Below are positions 1-8,161 of a stretch of DNA of 64,000 nt, piece by piece. Source of the DNA: Stentor roeselii (taxonomy: Eukaryota; Ciliophora; Heterotrichea; Heterotrichida; Stentoridae); NCBI GenBank assembly GCA_006503475.1, contig RSEH01000003.1, positions 62,001-126,000 on the forward strand, given 5' to 3'. The first letter of the stretch is position 1, and every line of letters starts with the position of its first letter. The position numbers were made by a program, and so were the translations under genes. The notes beneath the pieces are model-generated. The model did not search any database. It was not told the origin of the DNA and saw only the letters and a list, made by a program, of their open reading frames with translations.

Positions 1-2
1 CA

Positions 3-251
3 ATCAGAGCTTCTCTTAAAGATAAGTACCCTGGCCTGCCCAATAAGGAGTTACTTAAAAAGATAGCAGAAGAATGGAAAGCTTTACCAGAAGCTGAAAA
101 AAAAAAGTTTCAAGACAAGTCAGAAGAACTGAAAGTCGAGTACCGGAAGTCACATCCACAAGACAAAGAAAAAAAGGTAAGAAAAGTGAAAAAAAGTGAA
201 GAACTTCGAGAGCCGATAAAGAAAAAGGTTGTCCCTATGTCAAAACACTAG
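3..251 (+). CDS. HMG-box protein, C-terminal part (cut by window edge)
   Basis: An open frame enters from the left edge and ends at TAG 249-251. The first 60 or so residues read like the second and third helices of an HMG box (RASLKDKYPGLPNKELLKKI, then EEWKALPEAEKKKFQDKSEE, then EYRK). A lysine-rich tail follows (KKVRKVKKSEELREPIKKK). HMG-box proteins bend or package DNA in the nucleus; whether this one is a chromatin protein or a transcription factor cannot be told without the missing N terminus. The gene is convergent with the NAR1 gene, with 21 bp between the two stop codons. Confidence 0.8.
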   Translation: MRASLKDKYPGLPNKELLKKIAEEWKALPEAEKKKFQDKSEELKVEYRKSHPQDKEKKVRKVKKSEELREPIKKKVVPMSKH

Positions 252-272
252 ATACCGAATCTTAGATAATTT

Positions 273-1388
273 TCACCATTTTAATTTGTTGGTATTTAAT
301 AGTTTCAATTCACGTTCAGCGTTGATCACAGGACTTTCTTCTAAAGTCTGTTTGTAATAATCACTAGTCACTGACTCAAGAGCCAGGACTTCTTCTCGAC
401 TGGTCCTGAACTGTCCTCCTCCATTGAGACATCCCATGGGACAAGCCATGATTTCAATATATTGATATTTGCATTTTCCAGTTTTTAAAGACCTTATCAC
501 GTTCTGAATATTCTGAAAGCCACTCGCAATACAAAACTTCAAATCTTTATATTCAATCTCAAGTACATCTCTTCTCACAGTACTTTTAAACCTCACCTCA
601 GAAGACTCTCCATAAAGTAATTTCACAGTTTTATGAAAAATAAACTCAGCATAGCCTAAACTACTAGATTTTTCAGAAACACTTGAAAAAAAATCATCAA
701 AATCACCTTCTTCGCTTAATTCTCCACAAAATTCAAGTAATTCAGTAGTTGTCAATACCAAATCGACGCCATTTTCCATGACAGCTTCAAGTTTTTTATC
801 ATAACAAGGCATTACAGCGATATGAAAGCCATGAACACCTTTCAATTCCCTTTGAACAAGCATAGGAGTTTTAACCTTAGACATGAAATTAACAAGTTTT
901 TCATCCCCTTTCTTAAGAGCATAACAAAGCCACCCAGGGCACTCTGAGGACAGCAAAGGCATTTGAGCACTTTGAAATCTTTCCCAAAATTCCTCAAAAG
1001 CCGCTTTTAAGACAGCGTCTCTGGCATGGTCCATTGAAAGAACTTGAAAAATCCCTTTTTTTCTTAAAGCTCCAGATAAAAGTTTTCCTGTAAGACTTAC
1101 ACTTTGACCAAGTCTTTTAGAAATCGAAAGAAGTGACTGTTGAGAAATAGAAACAGTCACTTCACAGCCTTGATCCAGTTTTTCTTGCAAGGTCTGAACC
1201 GACTGCTGCGAAATCAAAACAGTCTCAGCAGATGTGATGCATCCACTACAAGCAAGGCAGTCACTAAGAGTAACTTTCGCCGTATTCTGAGCACTTTTAT
1301 GTATCATGTTATTATGAACTGAGCATTTTTCCGCAGGGTTTAAAAAGTCGTTTAAGTCAGTGATTTTGATAGTTCCTGAAAAGTCCAT
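273..1388 (-). CDS. NAR1: Cytosolic Fe-S assembly factor NAR1 (CIAO3/IOP1, iron-only-hydrogenase-like)
   Basis: This 371-residue protein has the Nar1 layout. The N-terminal cluster cysteines are C22, C44, C47 and C50 (CLACSGC). The hydrogenase-like cluster cysteines are C150 (SSECPGW), C195 (MPCYDKKLEA) and C316/C320 (ACPMGCLNGGGQ). Nar1 passes Fe-S clusters to the cytosolic CIA targeting complex. The family is usually nearer 470 residues, so this copy is short but keeps every ligand. The N terminus (FSGTIKITDLNDFL) fits the family, which supports the start. The last residue is Trp, as in many proteins handled by the CIA targeting complex. The stop is TGA. The start lies 2 bp downstream of the HID1 stop on the same strand. 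Confidence 0.93.
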   Translation of the reverse strand: MDFSGTIKITDLNDFLNPAEKCSVHNNMIHKSAQNTAKVTLSDCLACSGCITSAETVLISQQSVQTLQEKLDQGCEVTVSISQQSLLSISKRLGQSVSLTGKLLSGALRKKGIFQVLSMDHARDAVLKAAFEEFWERFQSAQMPLLSSECPGWLCYALKKGDEKLVNFMSKVKTPMLVQRELKGVHGFHIAVMPCYDKKLEAVMENGVDLVLTTTELLEFCGELSEEGDFDDFFSSVSEKSSSLGYAEFIFHKTVKLLYGESSEVRFKSTVRRDVLEIEYKDLKFCIASGFQNIQNVIRSLKTGKCKYQYIEIMACPMGCLNGGGQFRTSREEVLALESVTSDYYKQTLEESPVINAERELKLLNTNKLKW

Positions 1389-1390
1389 TT

Positions 1391-3358
1391 TTAATTAGCG
1401 AATCTAAAAAGTTTAATCCTTTCTCGAGGAACGAGTTCGTAAGGAAGACTTCGCAAGTAGAGAAAGGTCCACATATAAGCGTGTTCGAAGTACTCGGACT
1501 GACTGTTTAGTTCCAGGTTTCTGATGACTACACTCGCTGGGGCCGGAATGATTCCAATCAACGTGCTAGACCCGATGAAGTTCAAAATGTTTTCGTCTGT
1601 CACATTTGGATTCGCTTTCGTGAATCTTTCAAGTTCAGGGATGAAATGAGATAAAACTCCTGAAATTACTCCTAAAGGTAATTTTGAAGACCATCCTTCG
1701 TACCAGGTCCTTGTTTTCCATTCTTGGAATTCAGAGTTTTCTTCCCAACGACTTGGAATTTGAACTGCTTTAGAAATAATGTCTTTTTTACGGATTAGGG
1801 CAAGGATTAGACCTGGAGCTGCTGACCATTGATAGGAGATTAAGTTGTTTATGGCTTCTAGGATGTAGAATAACAGGTAGTGACTTGTTGGAGACTCTAA
1901 AAGCTGAGTTTTTGTTGAAAATTTCTCTAAAAGACGTACTAGGGAACTGCAGGATAATGGACAAAGTGATCGTAAGAAGGGTGAAATGTTGCAAATTGTC
2001 ATTAAAAAGTAAGGGTTCAATGGAATGTAGTAGTTTGAAGCCAGAAATACGTACCGGGTCAAGGAAATGATTAAAAAGTCACCGTAAGTCCCTGAAAATA
2101 AAGGCAGGTCTGTTGTGATGTTTGGAAAGGCATGGTTAAAACTACAGGAAATCGAACGCTGGGTGCTAAGAAAGAGAAGAATGTAAGTAGAAATCGAGGC
2201 GATGTAGAAATCTGCTGAACTTAACGACTGGATTACTGATGGAAGCATCTCGTAGAGGTCTTCTCGAGTTGAAAGATAAGTCTTGAAATTTTCGTTGTGT
2301 TTTATGAGCAGCCATAAGAGGACCATCACTTCTGGTTGGTAAGAAATTTCTCGAACTGAACCTGGAAGGTAAGTGTTTTGAGAAATTAACTTGATTTGGA
2401 CTAGTTCTTTAATTGAGGTGAAAATTATGTTGAAATCATTTTCTGAGGAAATTTCTTTTAATTTCTCACAAATCACATTGGTTTCTAAAGTTCTTTCATT
2501 TATTTCACAAGCGAGAAGTGGCTCAATGGTAGAAAAGTTTTTTCTATTTAAGTATGAAAGACTTGCTAGCAGGTGGATACTTGTTTGGATTGTTTTTTCT
2601 TGAAATTCTATTGAAAAGTAACTTGAATAAGGTAACTTCCAGCTTCCTAGTGGGTTGGAACTGATAACTGAATTCAAGATAGAGAAGAAAAGCTGAGATA
2701 TCAGTTCATTTGACGACGAGGTTAAGAAAAGTCCTCCAAAATTTGAACAAGGCTGGTTATATTCCTTATAAAGTTCAAAAGAAACAATATTCTGAAGTAA
2801 CTTAATCACATCATACCTGCAACTCCAAATAAATGCTGAAGTTTTTTCATTATTCCTAATCCTCTTCAGTCCACATTCCCAAAGTCGATTTTCATCAACA
2901 TTATTCCAATCAAAAGCCGCATCAGTCCCATTCAAACCCCTGGAAGGAAGAGTAAACCCAGGTACAAAAAGTAATTTCATTCCAAGTTTAATCAAATTAA
3001 CACATCGTCTTTCTCCATCCCACATAAACTCATAATCACTTCCCATGAACGGAACAATTCTTGTAAGAATTTTCAGAGCATTGCCAGCGACAGAGCATTT
3101 CGCAGGTTTCAAGTCCTGAGCAGTGAGAATGTCTCCCAAGATACTAACACAAAAATCATATAAACGAATCAGATTTTCTCTTCGATTTTGAAACAGATTC
3201 ACTATGTCAGTATCAGGAATCATTGAATAAACATCTTGAAGAGTTATCGGAATTGAAAAAAGCATGTCCCAGAAGTCAAAACGGTCTTGAGTCATGTTTT
3301 CATTCACTAACATCTGAATCTGATCACGAAAGATCGTCCGACTGTCACTGTTTCCCAT
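1391..3358 (-). CDS. HID1: HID1 family protein (dense-core/secretory granule trafficking)
   Basis: The 655-residue protein matches HID-1 from end to end by eye: MGNSDS start, FWDMLFS, a LKILTRIVPF segment, a LLFVPGFT segment, NPLGSWKLPY, and the C-terminal block AYMWTFLYLRSLPYELV-RERIKLF. HID1 is a Golgi-associated protein needed for neuropeptide and dense-core granule sorting in animals, and its Gly2 is N-myristoylated; the MGNSDS start keeps that signal. It is somewhat shorter than the human protein (about 790 residues). In a ciliate a role in extrusome or regulated secretion is a reasonable inference. The gene is divergent from a small plus-strand gene, with 16 bp between the start codons, and its stop lies 2 bp before the NAR1 ATG. 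Confidence 0.9.
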   Translation of the reverse strand: MGNSDSRTIFRDQIQMLVNENMTQDRFDFWDMLFSIPITLQDVYSMIPDTDIVNLFQNRRENLIRLYDFCVSILGDILTAQDLKPAKCSVAGNALKILTRIVPFMGSDYEFMWDGERRCVNLIKLGMKLLFVPGFTLPSRGLNGTDAAFDWNNVDENRLWECGLKRIRNNEKTSAFIWSCRYDVIKLLQNIVSFELYKEYNQPCSNFGGLFLTSSSNELISQLFFSILNSVISSNPLGSWKLPYSSYFSIEFQEKTIQTSIHLLASLSYLNRKNFSTIEPLLACEINERTLETNVICEKLKEISSENDFNIIFTSIKELVQIKLISQNTYLPGSVREISYQPEVMVLLWLLIKHNENFKTYLSTREDLYEMLPSVIQSLSSADFYIASISTYILLFLSTQRSISCSFNHAFPNITTDLPLFSGTYGDFLIISLTRYVFLASNYYIPLNPYFLMTICNISPFLRSLCPLSCSSLVRLLEKFSTKTQLLESPTSHYLLFYILEAINNLISYQWSAAPGLILALIRKKDIISKAVQIPSRWEENSEFQEWKTRTWYEGWSSKLPLGVISGVLSHFIPELERFTKANPNVTDENILNFIGSSTLIGIIPAPASVVIRNLELNSQSEYFEHAYMWTFLYLRSLPYELVPRERIKLFRFAN

Positions 3359-3374
3359 TTATAACAAATAATTC

Positions 3375-3848
3375 ATGGAAAAAGATGAACCTTTCTGGAA
3401 AAACGCTTTCAGGAAAATCGAGGAATTACTGAAAAATCCGATTAAATTGAAAAATGAGGATCTTTTGATTGATCTCCAGGACTCTGAGTTACCTGTTGTG
3501 AAAAAAAATCAGGAAATTAAGGAAAAGTTTAAAGCGAAATCTTCGGAGTTGAATAAAAAATACACGAATTATAAACCTGAAATTGTTTTAATTCTTCAGG
3601 AGTCGAAAAGGCTGATGAAACGAAAAAGGTTTATTAATAGAACTCCTAGTCCTTATTTGAAGTCAATTAAGAAAAGTTTTTTTCAGGATGATCGGGGTTT
3701 TGATAGTTTTCAGAAAAATTTTAAAGATAATGAAGGAGTCTCTGGAAATTTGCATTTACCGAAAATTGTGAAGTCTGGAAGACTTGAGAAAATGTCGATT
3801 AAAATGAGGAATGATCAGGTGAGAAGCAAAATATTTAACTTAAAATAA
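3375..3848 (+). CDS. Unrecognised basic protein, 157 aa
   Basis: A Lys/Glu-rich, mostly helical protein with no domain I recognise. It starts MEKDEPFWKNAFRKIEELL and contains the basic stretch KRLMKRKRFINRTPSPYL, where TPSP could be a proline-directed kinase site. No signal peptide or membrane segment is visible. The ATG is 16 bp from the divergent HID1 start, so the two genes must share promoter sequence. A gap of about 275 bp follows, AT-rich and without visible features, up to the end of the 7TM-RGS gene. Confidence 0.6.
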   Translation: MEKDEPFWKNAFRKIEELLKNPIKLKNEDLLIDLQDSELPVVKKNQEIKEKFKAKSSELNKKYTNYKPEIVLILQESKRLMKRKRFINRTPSPYLKSIKKSFFQDDRGFDSFQKNFKDNEGVSGNLHLPKIVKSGRLEKMSIKMRNDQVRSKIFNLK

Positions 3849-4123
3849 TCTTTTTTTGAAGGTATTATAGTTTTTTATAAGACCTAAGGTGGGATAAATA
3901 GATTAATAATGATAGGATTTTAAATAATAAATATTAGTAGGGTCATCAAGAGTAGAACGATAAACAATCACCCGTTAAAATGAAGAACATTTAAATTCAA
4001 ATAAGACCTTATATAAACCATTATGCATCAATTAACTAAAACCTCATAATTTATATAAATATCTACCAATTAAACATCACCCTTTAATCCCTTATTAAAA
4101 TTTCCCCAAAAAATAAAAAATTC

Positions 4124-5245
4124 TCAATAATACTCACAATAAGTATCAATGAACTCTTGCGAAATCTTAAACAACTTAAAAGGTCCATCTTGCAATTTCC
4201 TACTACAAAAGTTTTCAGTTTCATAAAATCCATCATCCTTATGAATCGATTCAACAAGACTATCCTTCAAGACACACCCAATACTTTTCGAGGCATTGAC
4301 AGCATTAACAACAAGTTCAGGGTCAACACGATTAAAACATTCCTTATAAATCCTAACTTTCAATAAAATTTTCAAAATTTCCGCAGCTTCCTTCATATCC
4401 CTTCTAACCAAAAACCTTCTAAAAGCAGAATAAAAATCTTCATTTTCCAAAACAACATCCAAGTCAATATCAGGTGGCAAAGGCGGTTTGAAGTTTTTAT
4501 TAATTTCATAAACTGCCATGATAATCAAAAACATCATGATGGAGTTCCGAATAGGAACTAAATAATATAGTCTTTGTTCAACAGGGTTACGCATCACATA
4601 CAAAGCACAGCTCCAAGCGAAAAGCTGAAAACTCAACTCGACCTTTAAAATAACAGGAACAGGTCTTCGAAAAAGTGGAACTAAAAAGACGAAAAATAAA
4701 AGACATTCAGCTGAAACAGTAGTTCCAACAAATACTTCATAAACTTCGATATTGACTAAAACTGAAGGGTTGGACTGGTACTCGTAAATCAAGTAAGAAC
4801 TGTAAGGAGAACTTAGAATAAAAGTCCCTCCAATTATCATAAAGATATACCACAAGTCGTCTAATCTTGAACGCATCCCACTCAGGCTTTCAAGTGAAAA
4901 ATGACCAGATTCTAAGGAAGATAAAAGCAGCAGACGATGAACTCGAAGTAAATTCGCCATGTAAAAGCTGTTACTTGCGAAAATAAGAAGAATCGCCAGG
5001 TAGAGGTTAGAAGACATTGAACATTTCCAGAGAGTTATGCATTGGCCTAGCAAGACACTTGCTGAAATTTCTATAAAGTTGAAAATTATTGCACTTATCA
5101 AGATAAGGTTCGAATTTGAAAAGACTGCCTTTGATGATTTTTTCTTGATACAGTAAAAAGCTCCAACGAGGTGAAACAGGAAGGTGATGATAATGATTAC
5201 AAGAGATGACTCTTCTACAAGTTCCATTATTATTGATTTCAACAA
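4124..5245 (-). CDS. Seven-transmembrane RGS protein (7TM plus C-terminal RGS domain)
   Basis: The 373-residue protein has about seven hydrophobic segments in residues 10-250 (for example LVIIIITFLFHLVGAFY, LYLAILLIFASNSFYMA, IFMIIGGTFIL). An RGS-like domain fills residues 265-373: NEDFYSAFRRFLVRRDMKEA in the middle, FIDTYCEYY at the end. This is the order seen in plant AtRGS1 and in protist 7TM-RGS proteins, which act as GTPase-activating proteins for G-alpha at the plasma membrane. Met7 (MELVEES) is an alternative start. The start is about 28 bp from the ATG of the divergent EF-hand-like gene. The RGS assignment is by pattern, not search, so it is less certain than the 7TM part. Confidence 0.7.
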   Translation of the reverse strand: MLKSIIMELVEESSLVIIIITFLFHLVGAFYCIKKKSSKAVFSNSNLILISAIIFNFIEISASVLLGQCITLWKCSMSSNLYLAILLIFASNSFYMANLLRVHRLLLLSSLESGHFSLESLSGMRSRLDDLWYIFMIIGGTFILSSPYSSYLIYEYQSNPSVLVNIEVYEVFVGTTVSAECLLFFVFLVPLFRRPVPVILKVELSFQLFAWSCALYVMRNPVEQRLYYLVPIRNSIMMFLIIMAVYEINKNFKPPLPPDIDLDVVLENEDFYSAFRRFLVRRDMKEAAEILKILLKVRIYKECFNRVDPELVVNAVNASKSIGCVLKDSLVESIHKDDGFYETENFCSRKLQDGPFKLFKISQEFIDTYCEYY

Positions 5246-5273
5246 GACTAGATCTTATTATTATTTAACTGAT

Positions 5274-6320
5274 ATGAAATCAAGTCTTGATAGATACCAA
5301 GAGTCAGAGCAAGTCGAGTTGATTTTAACTGAATTAAATCAACGCAACTCAAGTGCTGAAAAACTTCCTTTGTTAAGAAAACCTTTTCGATTCAACCCTT
5401 CATTTAAAACTGTAAAATTCACGTAGGGCGCCGAGTTGCAGTCAAAAACCTGGACTGAAAGAAGAGACCAGTCGAAAAAAGTGAAAAGTTCAGCGATTGT
5501 CGATCTTCTCAAAGCTTTGTTCAACTCACTTGAAGTTGACTCGACGGGGAAAGTTCGAGGCTTGCAGGTCGTTGAGCAGCTTATTTTTTTAGGACTCGCT
5601 ACTGAGCCTGCTGCTTTGATGAAGGTAAATTTTAAGTAGATACTCAGTGCAGCGTTTAAAGAACCGGAAATCTCAAAATTGAGACTTTCTATGGAGGATA
5701 TGATGCTTTTTTGCTCTGGGGATCGGAAAACTGACAATATTTTAGATCAGCTTAACTTTTATTCAGAGAAGAATAAATTGAAGAAACTTTCACCTGGAGT
5801 GAAAATTATGAAAATATCGATTTTCGAGCCAGAACATCGCAAAAATAACACGATTTCAACGATTCCAGAGAAAAAAATGTTCACCATGGCGGATCATCTA
5901 ACTGTGATTAATGAGTGGTGGAAGGAAGTTGATTTAAAAAATGAGCATTTTGCTGATTCGGATGAAGTGGCGCACAAGCTAGTAGAAAAAGGCATGGTCG
6001 CGAACACCTTAGACGCAAAAAGAATGTTAGGCCCTTCAGAGCATAAACACGGTAAAGTCTCATACCAGCAGTTCCAGCAAGTCTTTGCCAGAAGCATGTT
6101 AAAAGGTGCCCTAAGCAGTTTGGTGAGTCGGCTATCAGAAGGTCCCTTATCAAAGCCATACTTCACAGTATCAATGAAACTTTCAGCTTACAAACGCAAA
6201 CTTCTAATCGCCAGGATCCGTCCAGACGAGGGTCAAATCACGAAAGCCGAGGGCGAAAATGCGTTGAAAGCGATTGAAAAGTACAAAAAATACATTCGTT
6301 CTATTTCGCCTTCAAAATAA
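5274..6320 (+). CDS. EF-hand-like protein, 338 aa, three exons
   Basis: Exons 5274-5411, 5427-5624 and 5640-6320 join through two 15-nt introns, both phase 0, to give 338 residues. Exon 2 carries an EF-hand-like helix-loop-helix: IVDLLKALFNSLEVDSTGKV, then RGLQVVEQL. The loop residues D-S-T-G-K fit a degenerate calcium loop. A second similar region lies near LVEKGMVANTLDAKRMLGP followed by KVSYQQFQQVF. Proteins of this kind in ciliates are often axonemal or cortical, but no named family is clear. It heads a plus-strand run whose next gene (kaptin) starts 6 bp after this stop. Confidence 0.75.
5412..5426 (+). other. 15-nt intron 1 of EF-hand-like gene
   Basis: GTAAAATTCACGTAG, phase 0. Left in, it puts a stop (TAG) in frame; removed, the frame continues FKT|GAELQSKTW. 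A is at intron position 10. Confidence 0.9.
5625..5639 (+). other. 15-nt intron 2 of EF-hand-like gene
   Basis: GTAAATTTTAAGTAG, phase 0. Removal joins AALMK to ILSAAFKEPE. A at position 10. Confidence 0.92.
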
Positions 6321-6326
6321 TTAGAT

Positions 6327-7439
6327 ATGATGTACTTATGCTATTATAATGCCCTGCCTTCTGCCACCAACATCTACTCCTTGTCTCAGTTCGAAACTCA
6401 TTCAAAGCGCGGCTGCGTCATCAGCACTTCCAGGAACTTGAACATCGTGATGTCAAAGAAAAAAGGAGAAGTGCATGTAAAACAAATAAAACCTCATAAT
6501 TTGACTGAAATCGATATTCAAAGTCATAGTTCTGTGTTTTTTAAAGGATTTTTGTATATTTCTTTCAGTTATCGATATCGTCGTGACTTGGAATATGTTT
6601 ATTGCCTTGTTACTATGAAGGATAGAAGACCTGAAATGTTCACGGCGGAAGTTTTGGCTTCTGTTGATTTGAATTTTGTTCCTTATAAGATATTGTTTGT
6701 AAATAATAGACAGAAAGTTATTGAGGAGCAGAATATTTTGATGGTTTGTGGAAATAATACGATTAATTGTAAGGTTTAGATAGTGTATGACCCTGAAACT
6801 CTTGCTCCTCTTAGAAAATGTGGACTTGCTGTGGATAACTTTTTAAAGCATCGGACTCCTGTCACTGCATTTACATCAACATGGCACATTAATGAATACC
6901 TTGTGGCAATTGGCTGTCAAAATGGAGATGTCAGTTTTTTAATCTACGAAAATGAGTCCATGGATTATAAGTCGACACTCAACGTCAGTGTTGATGGACC
7001 AGTATCTTCACTTGTTTTATTCGAGATAGAAACAGAAATAGCTGATCTTCTAGTCGTATCAGCCGTTGGATACTGCATTGTTTTTCGAGACATTCTGCAA
7101 AATCATCTAGAAAAACGGGTGGTGATCAGACCGAAGTCACAAGATGCGATAACCTGCGCAGTTGCAGCAGATGTCGACTTTGACGGCCAAAAAGAGCTAA
7201 TCCTAGGAAGTTTCTCCAAAGAAATCTACTGTTTCAAAATAACAGGAAGCACATCTGAAGAGCTCTGGAAAATCGAGTTGATGACTCCAATATTTTGCCT
7301 TTGCGACATCGACATAAACAAAGACGGTATAAACGAGTTGGTCGTAGTAAGCATGAACGGACTATCAATCTTCATCCCAGACCACAAACTCGCTTTAAAC
7401 AAGCTTCGAGCTGTAACTCGATATCTTCAGAATAATTAA
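6327..7439 (+). CDS. KPTN: Kaptin (KICSTOR subunit), 365 aa, two exons
   Basis: Exons 6327-6768 and 6784-7439 join through a phase-1 15-nt intron. The product aligns by eye with animal kaptin along its length: ALPSATNIYSL at the start, VCGNNTINLYDPE across the splice site, IGCQNGDVSF, DGPVSSLVLFE, VFRDILQN, VAADVDFDGQKELILGSF and CDIDINKDGINELVVVSMNG. The DxDxDG-type loops are the FG-GAP-like blades of its beta-propeller. In animals kaptin is part of KICSTOR, which tethers GATOR1 to lysosomes to restrain TORC1 when amino acids are low; it was first described as an actin-associated protein. The start is 6 bp after the previous stop, and the next gene starts 4 bp after this stop. Confidence 0.88.
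6769..6783 (+). other. 15-nt intron of kaptin gene
   Basis: GTAAGGTTTAGATAG, phase 1. The splice restores Leu from T|TG and continues NTIN-L-YDPETL, which matches kaptin. A at position 10. Confidence 0.93.
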
Positions 7440-7443
7440 TAAA

Positions 7444-7908
7444 ATGATAGGAAAAAGGCCCTTAAAACATGAAAATCAAGGTTCTTCATCATCATCTATA
7501 AAAGGAGGCTTTCTAAGTATTTCAGAAGTTAGTGATTATTTCAACTATTTGAAAAAAGCTGAAGGGTTTTTTCGAGATGTTTTTGAAGGAAATCCTGAAG
7601 AGTTGAAAAATTTTTCAAAAGATGAAAAGTTTCATGATTTGACTCAAGTTTTGAAGGATCTTGGCTTCAAAGGTAAAAGATTTGAGAGAAGACGAGTTGA
7701 AAGTAATAAAGAACTTATTGAAGAGATGAAGGGTAAGATTAAGGAAATGTTAGAACAACCGAGTAAAAAGATTTGTGTTAATGAGATCGGGCCTGGAGGT
7801 GACTGGCATGAAGCTTTTGAAGTCATGCTGAGGTCGGTGCACTTGAAGGATCGTGAAAGGAAAGTTGAATTTAAGGAAAGTTTATTTAGCCTTTTGGGAT
7901 CAAGTTAA
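7444..7908 (+). CDS. Unrecognised helical protein, 154 aa
   Basis: A charged soluble protein with predicted helices (EVSDYFNYLKKAEGFFRDVF, KELIEEMKGKIKEMLEQ) and a Ser-rich N terminus. No family is recognised. The ATG follows the kaptin stop by 4 bp (TAA TAAA ATG), in a run with the EF-hand-like gene. The bases after the stop lead into the 33-bp minisatellite that separates this gene from the convergent LRR/IQ gene. Confidence 0.6.
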   Translation: MIGKRPLKHENQGSSSSSIKGGFLSISEVSDYFNYLKKAEGFFRDVFEGNPEELKNFSKDEKFHDLTQVLKDLGFKGKRFERRRVESNKELIEEMKGKIKEMLEQPSKKICVNEIGPGGDWHEAFEVMLRSVHLKDRERKVEFKESLFSLLGSS

Positions 7909-8004
7909 TTTTATAATGTATCCTTCTCTTTACGTGACAAGAATTATTAAATTCAGAAAAATCTACTAGGGTGTTAAAACTTGCGGTTTTCATTGAGTTC
8001 AATT

Positions 8005-8150
8005 ATTTCAAGATAAAGTATGATTGACTTCTACTATTTCAAGATAAAGTATTTAATTGAACTCTACTATTTCAAGATAAAGTATTTAATTGACTTCTAC
8101 TATTTCAAGATAAAGTATTTAATTGAACTCTACTATTTCAAGATAAAGTA
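8005..8150. repeat. 33-bp minisatellite between convergent genes
   Basis: Five copies of a unit with the core ATTTCAAGATAAAGTA start at 8005, 8036, 8069, 8102 and 8135. The last three intervals are exactly 33 bp and the first is 31. Copies alternate between a spacer with TTGACTTCTACT and one with TTGAACTCTACT, so there is a 66-bp higher-order period. Because 33 is a multiple of 3 the array stays open in one plus frame, but it has no start context and sits between two 3' ends, so it is probably non-coding. Confidence 0.9.
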
Positions 8151-8161
8151 TTTAAATTACA

